Part shown: positions 33,095 through 43,116 of the stretch, piece by piece
How positions within the stretch are numbered: position 1 is the stretch's first letter
Layout of the letters: every line of letters starts with the position of its first letter
Source of the DNA: Amblyomma americanum
Lineage: Eukaryota > Arthropoda > Arachnida > Ixodida > Ixodidae
DNA: 64,000 nucleotides
Assembly: GCF_052857255.1 (NCBI RefSeq)
Contig: NC_135498.1
Coordinates: 166,214,255-166,278,254, forward strand
Reading direction: 5' to 3'
Notes under the pieces: model-generated
Told to the model about the DNA's origin: nothing
Seen by the model: only the letters and a program-made list of their open reading frames with translations
The model's database searches: none
Program-made: the position numbers and the translations under genes

Positions 33095-33266
33095 TGTAAT
33101 GGGACCGACAGGCGCAGCGCAGCGATGAAGCGGACGAGTTCAAGCGGGTCAACGAAGAAGCAGACGAAGTGCAGCTGGGTTTTTCGAACGACGCCTGTGA
33201 GTGTGCCCGTCGTGTCGCCGGTCAACCAAGATCAACCGACCTGTGCTTCAAATAAACGCCTTGACA
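33095..33266 (+). repeat. Gypsy-2 3' LTR
   Basis: The 172 bp are identical by eye to 27281-27452 and are followed by ATAA (33267-33270). Confidence 0.95.
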
Positions 33267-33270
33267 ATAA

Positions 33271-33460
33271 TAATGATTTGCCTAACTGCATCTCGTCCCA
33301 TGTAAGGCTGTTCGCCGATGACTGCGTTATTTACCGTAAAATTATCACTGAAGCTGACAAACACACATTGCAATCATAACTAAACGCGATTAACATGTGG
33401 AGTTCTGACTGGCAAATGACTCTAAATCATAGCAAAACTAAGTGCATGTCATTTACACTT
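33271..33460 (+). pseudogene. LINE-A RT domain, continuation with FADD box
   Basis: The sequence reads NDLPNCISSHVRLFADDCVI and YRKI, then, after a stop, LNHSKTKCMSFT. LINE-C has the same motifs at 45107-45290. This is the direct continuation of 27280 once Gypsy-2 is removed. LINE-A stops abruptly near 33460, where Penelope sequence begins. Confidence 0.85.
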
Positions 33461-33479
33461 TCCTGTGTTTATGCTTTAC

Positions 33480-36400
33480 GGTGTTACGAAAGCAATTCAC
33501 GGCGTTCCCTCTCATGACGACTTTAGAGTGAGTAAACGAAAACGCTACACCTTCTTACTTCTAGGTAAAAAGCACCAACATACATGCCCATCATCATGAA
33601 AAGTTGACTGCAGTTTAGAAATATAATCAAACGGTTACTGGGCAGCTCATGGTAAAGCCAAGAGGAGTCGAGCGAGCTTTGCAAGTTCTAAAGATCTTGA
33701 CTCCACCCGCATGCAGGAAGTTTTAAGTGAAACATTTAAAATAGTAACAAATTAATCAACACATATAAAAACTGTTTCGTTTGTCAACGAAAGATCCTTG
33801 AAGTGTGCTGTCAAATTTTACTAAAAATATATGGCACCAGACGTGCAGAAAAAAATGAAATACAGAAGGAATTATAATCAGAAGTAATCGTAATCATACA
33901 AAACAAAGGAATTTGTAATATGACTAACGTAGCACCAGTCTTGTGCCGGATATTTTTAGCAAAATTTGACAACACCGTTCAAGGATCTCTCCTTGATAAT
34001 TGTGCGCACAAAATTTTTAGATGTGTTCAAGATTTTTTGCGTATTTTAAATATTTCACGAAAAACTTCCGGCACGTAGTTGTAGACCAGGTTTCAAGAAG
34101 TTTTAGGGTGTGCTCGACTGCTCTTTGCTTTACCAATGAACTGCTCAGTAACCACTAGATTAGAATTTTATAACTTCAACAAACTTTTCATGACAATGGC
34201 CATGTATGTTGGGACTTTTTACCTAGAACTAAGGCATCGTTACCGTCCTCGTCTGGTGACTCTAAGAGCCATCAAAATAGATTTTGCTATAAATTGCTTT
34301 TATATTGCACAGGAACAAATTTGTCACCACATGATAAAGCCAAGTCCTGATAATCAATTGAAGCATTTAGAAACCGCCGGTTCCTCAGAATCACCTTTGA
34401 ACGTGGTCCAAAAACGCTACTGCAAAGCATTAAGAGCAGAGATTCAAAATGGGTAGCCCAATAAGAACTGAACGAAAAAATTTTAAGGTGATGCCAAATG
34501 TGCGTAGGGTTTTCTACACCATCAAAAAAGTAGCGGTTGTGGCAAATCGTTAACGTCGTCTTTTCAGCTCCATGCAAATTTTCAAGCCTTTGTTCGCATG
34601 TTGCGCGTAGGAGAACCAGGCCACCCGTGAGTACGACGCGGCATGAAAACTTACATTGCGTGTACGACGCCATGCTCTTTTTACTTGTGAAAAAGTTTAT
34701 TTTGGCCAAACAAGCCGGCGTATCAGTGACAGGATGCGAGAGCACCAGAACTCTTCGAACCCCACTGACTGAACAAAGCTGCCTCGCCACTTCTAGGATT
34801 CGGCTGCTACCCACTGTTCTCCACTTTTATATAGAGGCAAGGGCAAGTTGGGAGCGCGAAATTCTTGAAGCCCATCACATCAGCATGCAAGGGGATAATT
34901 TCATCGGCACATCTATCTCTTTGATCCAGAAGGACCTATATTTCTTTTTGACACCGGCGCTAGCACACTGATTATCTTCCAACCATCGTTTGTGGTGTGT
35001 GACTTGGTAGTCGTGGTATGCGTGCTCGGCTGCTTTTCTTGGGTGATGGACTTGCTTCAATTAGAGCCCAGCTGCAAGTTCAATTTGTACTGTGTACCTC
35101 GTCTCTTCTATGTCCATCGTTGTTTGATTGCTTCTTTTGTTTATGTTTACTATTTTATTGTGAATTTTATAGCAAATACCAGAGTGAGCTTTCTTTCATA
35201 GGGAGGTTTGTAATTTCGGTACTAAACATAGGAAGCCTGGGAGTCCAATTTGAATAGTTCGAGATGTTTTTGGTTTTATTTAGAAGTAATTTCAGACATC
35301 ATACGCTATTTTTCCAATGGGATAATCTTGAGTAATTACAGACTATAAGAAAGTGGAGATGATATAAATTAATGCTTTTGCGCTGGAGATTTTATTCCAT
35401 GTACGTTATATTTTACCAAGTAAATAACTGTAGTCTCCTTTTGGTGCAGACCTTTTGCAGCTTACCTAATATGAGAATAACAATGCAGCCAAAAGGATGT
35501 GTAAGGAAGTCATTTCTGTCGCATATTGATTGGCATATATTTTTGTAACCATCTTTCCTGGGCCTCAACATGAACTTTTTGCATGCCTCTCTGTTCATTA
35601 TGCAGAATATCTCAGTAATGCACATGTCCGTTAGAAGTCGGAAAGGAATGTCGCACTTATGAAATGCTGCTGCACGAAGGTCATATAAGTTGGAAGTACT
35701 GTACAGCTCTGCTACATATTGTACTTAAAAGAAAGATGCCTAATTAAAGCACTGCAGAAGCCACATGTTTTAGTTAAACTTGCCGTTTTTAACATACAAA
35801 TAACCTCTCCTGACTTTTTAAGTCACATATATGAGTTTCTTATAGTTCATAAGAGAATGCTACAATACAGCATGCTGGGCGAGTTGGTTTTTAACTTCCA
35901 TATCTACAGCGCTAAAGACGAGCCAAAAGAAAAACACAAATAACACAACAGAGCACTGCTCTGTTGTGTGACTTGTGGGTGTTCCTTCTGTCCCATCTTT
36001 AGCGCTGTGGATATGGAAGAGGATGCTAAACACATTGGTAAAGAATTGATGCCGAGAGGATAAGCTACCCTATGGCATATGGTTTAAAACAACCATACGA
36101 TTGTCTAGATCGGTTCTTTGACAATATATGGGAGGTTTAACAATCCAAAGCAGCATGTGGGCTTTGGGAGGCAATTGCAGTGGAGTACATCGCATTAATT
36201 TGGATAACCTGCGCATTTTTATATCTACTAACATTGTGGGGCATTTGATTGCACTTGCATTTAGCCACCTTTGCATTAAAGCTGCCACAGCCAGGATTCA
36301 ATCCCATGACCTTCTGCTCAGCAGCAGCATGCCTTAGTCATTGTACCGCCATGGCATCGCCCCCTCACTTTTGTAGATTCAAGCGCAGTTTACGTATGTG

Positions 36401-36487
36401 GAAGTTTGGTGAAACGACCTCATAGATTGACCATTTTTAGCTGTGGAGCCGTTGCGTGAGCACTTGAATAATGGTTTCCACTTAGTG
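33480..36487 (+). mobile_element. Penelope-like element, right copy, with inverted 5' arm
   Basis: This is the reverse-complement partner of 4093-7090. From 33527 to about 33850 the sequence is inverted relative to about 33930-34270, with some 80 bp between the arms. The main plus-strand copy follows: RT thumb remnant (34255-34456), then a GIY-YIG remnant where the VYxGQTGR block is mutated (34685-34760). Next come HFYIEARASWEREILEAHHI (34828-34890), GTSISLIQKDL, and a 1.5 kb 3' flank with the foldback at 35895-36019. Frameshifts and stops occur throughout. It abuts truncated LINE-A on the left. Confidence 0.78.
35895..36019. repeat. Foldback (hairpin) repeat, right copy
   Basis: This is the counterpart of 4551-4677. 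The arms CTTCCATATCTACAGCGCTA and GCGCTGTGGATATGGAAG flank a centre with paired CACAACAGAG and CTCTGTTGTG. Both copies lie at the same position in the Penelope 3' flank. Confidence 0.8.
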
Positions 36488-37646
36488 AATTGATTATAGT
36501 GTAGTGTGAGTGTTGATACTCCATCTTTCCACTGCACGACTACCGACACCTGATTGCATATGGCGAAACGCCGGAGTGCCTCCAGAGTCACAAGGCGTGC
36601 CTTATGGACCCAGCTCTAAGTGCCACCTCTCATGACAGTGTGCTCCAATTAAGGCATCGTGCTACAGCAAGGGAGAGGCATGAGCAGCCGAAGAGAATGG
36701 CTTTGATTAGAAGCGATAGGCATTTTCCCTTCCCTCTCTTCTGAGGCAACGGTGTGTATTTTGCATACTTGCATTGAAAATGATAGCCAATGAATTAGAG
36801 ATGCTTGTTTAACTTTGGTAGATCGCGATATAGAGGTAAAAAATATTACTTACATGCTCTTTCAGCTATTGATGTATTTTGACATTGACTTCAAAAAATC
36901 TATAAAAAATTGCATGCAAGCTGAATTTAACCGCCTCTGCGACGTCATCCTGAGATGCTGTCAGGAGCATGAAGTGTCATCATTTACACAGGCAATGCCA
37001 GGTACTGATCTGCCTCTTTATGCCTCCTGTTTTAGCAATGTAGTTAAATGGTCCACCATTTATTTTTTGTATTGAGCTGCGGTATGAAATGTCTTCAGGA
37101 CACGTAATTGCAGTTAGCCTTGGTTGGGCCAAGCTTAGTTTCATAGTAATGTTAAAAGGTTTTCCACTGGTCTAATACGGATGGAATTGCAGAAACGTAT
37201 TCAGCAGAAAATATGCCACCTATAAAAATACAAACAAAAGTACAACTAAAGAGTATATGCATTCATTAGTATTTCAGTATGGTGAGGTTAGGAGTTTCTA
37301 AGCTCCCTTCTATGTTCTGAACCGGGCGGTGTTGCATGCGTGCGGCACTGGAAGATACATTCCTGGTGTCGACACCAGTGCGCACCATCATATGCGCCCC
37401 CTCAAGCAGTGCAGCATGGCTGTGAACTTGGAGGGGTGGTCAGACCTTTGTCCATTACTGTACATAAAATGCTAACAGAAAAGCACTGAAATCAAGTTGA
37501 GAACAGTGTAGCAAGCTATGGTAATGTTAATGGACAAGAAGGAGCAGTGTGGGTCAAGGAACAAACTGAAGTTAGTTTATTTCAGGGACGCTGCTAGCCT
37601 TTCTAAATCAACCTTTATCAGCAGTGGCTGTAGCATAAGTACATGG
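36488..37646. other. Unassigned sequence
   Basis: No recognised gene or repeat. An 86-codon frame at 36815-37075 (MVDRDIEVKN...KWSTIYFLY) has no domain I know. It could be chance or part of an exon. Confidence 0.4.
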
Positions 37647-37780
37647 GTCATTTCATGCCAAACGTCCCAGACGTTCGAAAACAATCGTGGAAACTTATTG
37701 TAAAGTGCGGAACCTAAGCCCGAAGTATTTTTGCCAAAAGAAATTAATTCGTAAGGTGAACTCAGTTTGAACGTTTCGAA
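37647..37780 (+). repeat. Interspersed repeat, inverted partner of 41641-41800
   Basis: TCATTTCATGCCAAACGTCC, then GGAAACTTAT, AGTATTTTTGCCA and GAACTCAGTTTGAACGTTT match the reverse complement of 41641-41800 in the same order. The family is not recognised. Sequence to its right up to 38460 is AT-rich and unassigned. Confidence 0.65.
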
Positions 37781-38467
37781 AAGTTATTAAAACAGTCACT
37801 GCTTAATAATGAATTAAAAATACAATTTTTTTAAAACACTCCACTGATGTTTTATTGACATTCACAAAGACTCTAACTTTAGATATGATTCAGATCATGT
37901 GTTTTAGGACGGCGTAAATATATTTTGTATTTTAAATAAAATGCAAAATTAATGCTATTTTGACATTTCTTTAAACATCAACCTCCACTAGCTCATTACA
38001 GCTGTTAAAATGTGAAAATGTTACAGCTTGTTACACTGTTACATCCGATGAAACAATGCGTCAAAGTGAAATGAAATAAGTTTCAGTAAAGTGTTTTCGT
38101 CTATAAAAGTCAGTTTATCTCACCCTGAGTAAGTCGCAGTAAAAATACAAACGATGGTAGATTTAGCAGAACAGCTAATTATCACCCGTTTCTGAAGCTT
38201 TAATCGAGGTAATTTTTTTTTATTTTGTGTTGTCTCTTTCCTTTCGCCCGCAGCACACCACAGCCCTCTCGACACTGGCCAGGCGAAATCTACAGTTCTC
38301 GTTCCTAAGCTTCCACTGCACGCAAGCATCAAAAGTTAGTAAAAATATTCGTGGGAAGCTATTTTCTTAGAACTGCCATATCGGTACATGCAGAAGTGAG
38401 ATTGTTATCGAGTGTGTTCATGCCACACTCACTTCAGTAAAGCTGAGATTTGGGCGAGTTGCTAAGC
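37781..38467. other. Unassigned AT-rich sequence
   Basis: I see no coding domain, and composition is very AT-rich up to about 38110. It may be the continuation of the repeat at 37647. Confidence 0.4.
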
Positions 38468-38539
38468 ATTCATGGTGGGCGAACAGCGCAACGACGGCGG
38501 GACAAAGACAATTTGTTGCGCTGTTCGCCCACCATGAAT
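38468..38539. repeat. Perfect 25-bp inverted repeat (hairpin)
   Basis: 38468-38492 and 38515-38539 are perfect reverse complements (25 bp, starting ATTCATGGTGGGCG) around a 22-nt loop. Perfect arms suggest recent origin or selection. No transposase is nearby, and no family is recognised. Confidence 0.9.
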
Positions 38540-38627
38540 ACACTCACTTATTGTGGTCAGAGCCATGGCACACGTGTAGAGGACATGAGGAGGAGACAGC
38601 GCTGCGCGCCAGTGCCACGGTCGCAGT

Positions 38628-38763
38628 ATGTTTGGTTCCGCACCTCCACGCGATCCGGCCGCGCCCACTGCGAGAATGTCTCGCGTTACCCGAAGGCGGA
38701 GTGAGGACTTCGCGCCATCAGGTGCACTGCGAGGCACACGTTCTCAGCTATCTTTTTCGGGTA
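38628..38763 (+). other. Possible first coding exon (GC-rich ORF ending at a splice donor)
   Basis: An ATG at 38628 opens a GC-rich frame (MFGSAPPRDPAAPTARMSRV, then TRRRSEDFAPSG and SQLSFS) that stands out from AT-rich surroundings. Near 38760 it meets GGTATGAAT, a plausible donor. The frame stays open to 38963 but composition changes after the donor. I do not recognise the protein. Downstream exons are not established. Confidence 0.25.
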
Positions 38764-39119
38764 TGAATAAAGAACTGATATTACGGTTGCCGTGCCGGCT
38801 GCTCGTTCCCTCCACATTGTCCACGCGAGACAGCAGATTGAATGCCGTCGTTTTCCTACTCTTGGCTGCGTGGCGCCATAGCTGGTCGATTCGAACTTTG
38901 AAAGTAAAAACGATCTCGCTTATCGCATACCAACCGCTAAATGTCATGCGATATTTGCGTTAGCTACAGCCTTAAAGATGCACGACTGCCAGGAAGGGCA
39001 AACTGTAATCGCTAACTGGCCATAAATGTGTCATTCCAGGTGCCGTGCTCTGCGGTGAAGAAGCATTGAAAGACGATGCAACTTACGGCTTGACAGCTCC
39101 GCTTGAAAATTTTTTATGG

Positions 39120-39700
39120 CATTAAGTATTAATAATAATCATCATCAGCCTGACTACGCCCACTGCAAGGCAGTGGTCTCTCCCATGTCTTATCAATTAA
39201 CCCTGTTTTTTGCCATCTGCGCCCACCGTGTCCCCGCAAACGTTTTATTCTCATCCGCCCACCTAACTTTCGCCGCCCCCTGCTACGCTTGCCTTCTCCT
39301 GGAATCCACTTTGCTACCCTTAAGGACCAGCGGTTATTTTGCCTCCGCATTACATGTCCTGCCCAAGCCCATTTCTTCTTGGTTTTGACTTGGATGTCAT
39401 TAACTCGCGTTTGTTTTCCCAACCACTCCAATCGCTTAAGGTCTATTAGCGCTAGGCTTGTAATATTTTGTTCCGTAACAAGCTGTGTTTTCCATAACTT
39501 CAGCTAAACCCTTTGCGTTAGCGTCCACGTTTCTGCCCCATAGGTGGGTTCCAGTCAGATACAGTGTTGTATGATTTCTCTTCAGAGATATTGGTGAATT
39601 GCCATTCATGATCTTAGAGAGCGTGCCATGTGCCCTCCACCCCATTTTTATTCTAGTTACTTCTCTATTGACCCGGATTAGCGGTCACTACCTGCGGTTA
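39120..39700 (-). pseudogene. RTE/BovB-like LINE 3' end
   Basis: On the minus strand: MGWRAHGTLSKIMNGNSPIS (39645-39580), then EWLGKQTRVNDIQVKTKKKW and AWAGHVMRRQNNRW (39430-39330), with a basic C-terminal tail down to 39130. The GHVMRR-x-NRW block is a hallmark of the RTE C-terminus. A (TTA/TGA)n tail ends it at about 39131-39148. The RT core appears further upstream at 41331-41564, separated by LINE-E, so one decayed RTE copy may have been split. Confidence 0.7.
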
Positions 39701-39704
39701 ACAA

Positions 39705-41010
39705 GTGTAAACTGCGGTTAAGCACGACTGTTATACCTTAAAAAATTGGATCCAGTCCACAACTGAGACCAACCCCTGTCGTGTGGTGCATACAGCAGAT
39801 CTCTTGTAGTCAGCCTAGATGCAGAAACAAATAAACCCTCAATCGAGATCAGTAGAACGGCTTTAACTTGTGCATAAGTCGTTAAAGTAAGATCTCTACC
39901 AAAACGCATCTGCTTTCCAGTCGTAACGATATATCCTTCTAGAAAAATATTCCCCAACAACCCTCAAGCTACCAGAGCACTGATATTGCGATTCTAAGAG
40001 ATATGCCAGAACCTCAATATGCAGCGCACATTACCTGGCATTGCCCAAAGAGGAGTTTCACTACCTCCATGGCACAATTTTCCTCGATTATGCGACTGCA
40101 CTCTAACACAGTTACACAAGTAACAGACTTCACAATAACTTCTTGCACTTGTGGAAAAATACGGCGACATCACATATTTTAATACTGACGGTTCGCAATC
40201 GGATGGTTACGTTGGCAAGGAAGTGGTTCCAGGGACCTGTGAGGAATAAGTACAACTTGTACAGCCTACATCCAATTTCGCTGCCGCATATTACGCCACT
40301 TGTGTAGCTGTAGAAAAAATAGTAAACGAGAACCTCACGAAAAGTATTGTTTACACTGACTGCCTAAGCGTACTCACAGCTCTTCACTCTAGAAATACAA
40401 TCACTCCACTACTTGGTGACATTACACACAACATAGTAACAGCCACAGCTCAAGGCCAGCACATAAAACCTTGCTAGGTCCCGAGTCATGTCGGAATAAA
40501 AGGCAGCTACAGAGCAGACCTGTGCGCTGCTCCAGCTCGTGGGAAGGAAATAAATATGCCCTTTAAGTATTGCATGAGCTGAATAGAACATAAATTAAGA
40601 AAGAAACGGCAAAGGTCTTGGAACAACGAAATAAATAACAAACTACATTTAGTAAAGCCGGTTTTAGGTGAATAGAAGTTGTGTGCACCAGGAACGTTTA
40701 AAAAAAATCATTCTCTCCCGTCTCGGAATCGGCCACACAGACCTTACGCACAACTTCCTGCTAACTAACAAGACAAACCGGTTTGCTAAAGATGAGCTTA
40801 GTTAGCCACATTTCATTGTCTTGTGTCAAACTAGGAAAGCTAAGAAGAATGTACTTTATTCAATTACACATACATTCCTTTTCCTTCGGCACTGTTTTTA
40901 GGAGATAGTGCAATTTTGGACATGTCTTGCATTTTTCACTTTTTAAGAAAAGCAGGATTTCTCAGGGAACTAAATTCTGACAGACTGCTTTACAAATATT
41001 TTTGGTAGAC
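39705..41010 (+). pseudogene. LINE-E: I-type LINE, RT end plus RNase H
   Basis: The plus strand reads, with stops and frameshifts, the connection region (SLDAETNKPSIEIS, CAYVVKVRSLPKRICFP), then RNase H starting FNTDGSQSDGYVGK near 40180. TDCLSVLTALHSRN follows near 40360 and PSHVGIKGSYRADLCA near 40482. The C-terminal RLGIGHTDLTHNFLLTNKT block is near 40725. The order matches LINE-D. It is 5'-truncated and decayed. Confidence 0.7.
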
Positions 41011-41330
41011 GTCAGCCACTTTCTCATTCCTGAGAAGAAGGCTGAGGTCTATATTTGGTTCGTTGGGAGCCTCGAGATCCTTGCACAGCCAAGGATAGAT
41101 GCTGAGGTTACCCAACCCTCTTTAAAGCTGTTACTTGTAGCCATTTCTAAAATTTCTTTTCTATGTGATCACTAGGTAGTACTAACTTTTTGGTTCCTCT
41201 ACACCACCGATTATTTTCCACATTTTCATTAAATTCAGAAAAATCTTTTTCTATGCCTTGTGCTTGGCGCATGATGGCCTTAGTTGCATATGTGCCTTGA
41301 AACACAACACACTACATGCCCTAAGTAGAT

Positions 41331-41600
41331 TTATTCCCTTACTGCTTCCAGCACCTCGCTATCAATTATGAACTGCTGTTCCCTTTCTAGACTGTTGAAC
41401 ATTACTTTGGTTTTCTGCGTGTTAATTCTTAGACCCACCGTTCTAATCTGCCTTTCTAACTCGTGGATCATGCTTTGCAATTCATCTCCAAAGTGACTAA
41501 GCAAGATAATGTGATCAGCGATTAGCAGATTAGTTATATATTCTCCATTAACTCTTATCTCCAACTGTTCCCAAGTTCAGGACTCGGAATACTTCCTGTA
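41331..41600 (-). pseudogene. RTE/BovB-like RT core fragment
   Basis: The minus strand reads NLLIADHIILLSHFGDELQS, then INTQKTKVMFN, the palm region of RTE-type RT in which the usual FADD box has become IADH. It probably belongs with the 3' end at 39120-39700, with LINE-E inserted between them. The sequence at 41011-41330 between them is not clearly assigned. Confidence 0.65.
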
Positions 41601-41640
41601 AACAGGCGCTTAATACCATAAGCAGTGCCTAATTTCGCAC

Positions 41641-41800
41641 ATTTTCTAAACGTTGAAACTGAGCTCGCCTCATGAGTAAATTTTCTAGCAAAAATATTTT
41701 AGCCTTTCATTACACACGATGCGATAAGTTTCCACAAGCTTTTTTTGCACAAATCAGAGATGTTTGAGGGCAAAGTCAGGGACGTTTGGCATGGAATGAC
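41641..41800 (-). repeat. Interspersed repeat, inverted partner of 37647-37780
   Basis: Its reverse complement contains TCATTCCATGCCAAACGTCC, TGTGGAAACTTATCG and GAGCTCAGTTTCAACGTTTA in the same order as the partner. No coding content is seen. The flanking 41801-42275 holds nothing I recognise. Confidence 0.65.
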
Positions 41801-42275
41801 GCACATTTAAAAAATAAAGCTATCAATGCACTAAGATGGAAAATGTAACAATAACGCTAAAAAGCATCATACTAGGAGTATGACACTGGCCAAAAATAAT
41901 AATCAAAGCGAAGTAAAAAGAACAAAGTGTGCTGTGTACCTCACACTAAGCCAGACCTTGTACAAGAGCAATCTTCCCTGTGTAAATAAACTATTACATC
42001 GCGATCTTACAACATAGGCATGAAAATGCGTGTAAGTTAGATAGGCAATAAAGGTCATACTCAGCGCAATTTCAAGAGGCATCATGAATACGGGCGTGCA
42101 CATGTTGAAGCAAAGCTGAAATCTGTGAAAAATATATCAAGCCATGACCAAAAAAAAACAGTAAACAATGCAAGATCCAAAACTTGAAAGAAAAGAAAAT
42201 ACAAACAAAAATAAAGACGAAGACTGCAACAAATATTGCTTTTGGGGCATCTCTAAAAAGAGTCGAATGTTGTGC

Positions 42276-42404
42276 ATAGCGAGATAATAAAGCGCAGAGT
42301 AGGAAAGGACGCAATAAGAAACGAACTACACGAGCGCTACACGCAGAACAACACGAACAACACGCCTGCGTCCTGTCCTACACTGCGCTATATTCTCTCG
42401 CTAT
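42276..42404. repeat. Imperfect 37-bp inverted repeat
   Basis: 42276-42312 (ATAGCGAGATAATAAAGCGC...) pairs with 42368-42404 (...GCGCTATATTCTCTCGCTAT) with a few mismatches, around a 55-nt loop. It abuts the 5' end of LINE-C. It resembles the foldbacks at 4551 and 35895 in having an AGCGC core. Confidence 0.8.
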
Positions 42405-42454
42405 GATCATACAATTCATATTGGCCTGCAATTCATATTGGCCTGCAGAATGGA

Positions 42455-43092
42455 ATGAAGACTTTAAACGATTGTGTGCATGAACTTGAAATTAAAATCG
42501 AGTCTATTCCAGTTCTTCAAAGTGACTTACAGTCTTTAGCTACCGTGTGCATGACCTGGAACTTAAAAAACAGTCAGTGCCTTCCACAGTATCTGCCACG
42601 AGTTGTACACACGATGTATCCAACATTCAAGTAAAACTTGAAGGCCTAGAAAATCGTTCCCGCCGGTCTAACATTCTTTTTTATGGTGTTCAGGACACTG
42701 ATGAGTCTGAAACTTGGGAAGACTCTGAGCGTCATGTGAACGAATTCTGTTCTAGCAAACTTGGTATCACGTTGTCTTCCTTAGCCCGTGCTCACCGCAT
42801 AGGCCGTTTTTCTCAGGAAAAAAAGAGACCCATTATTGCAAAGCTGTTCAACGAAAAAGAAGTCGAAACGCTTATGAGTAAGGGCTATAAACTCAAAAAT
42901 ACCGATTTCAGCATTTCGCGAGATTACTGGAAAACGGTTCGTGAGAAACGCAGCCAACTGCGGAAGTATGCCAAATCAGTAAAAAAACAAGGTGACAAGG
43001 TCCGTTTGTCGTTTGATAAACTGCTTATCAATGGTGTCTCGTATTTCTGGGATGATCAAACCAGTAGCGCATTGCGCGTTTCCCTTGCCTGA
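42455..43092 (+). pseudogene. LINE-C ORF1 (coiled coil plus nucleic-acid-binding domain)
   Basis: A start at 42455 (MKTLNDCVHELEIKIESIPV) leads into a coiled coil. Near 42543-42546 a single base appears to be missing, shifting into the long frame that ends at 43092 (HDLELKKQSVPST...). The RRM-like block is at 42650-42690 (LENRSRRSNILFYGVQ). LARAHRIGRF and KKRPIIAKLFNEKEVETLM follow near 42785-42870. This is the ORF1 type found in several CR1/L2 and L1-like elements, acting as an RNA chaperone in the ribonucleoprotein. No 2A motif is seen here, unlike LINE-A. Confidence 0.8.
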
Positions 43093-43116
43093 CGCATCCC
43101 TTCCAGTTCCCGTAAA

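Larger units (their letters stand above)
27281..33266 (+). mobile_element. Gypsy-2: young full-length Ty3/Gypsy element, with LINE-B nested in gag
   Basis: The element has 172-bp LTRs that are identical by eye, a primer-binding segment, gag, an unbroken 1251-codon pol frame and an ATAA target duplication. It sits inside LINE-A's RT. Its only evident damage is the 5'-truncated LINE-B inserted in gag at 28499-29242. Identical LTRs imply very recent integration, and LINE-B is younger still. Confidence 0.96.
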
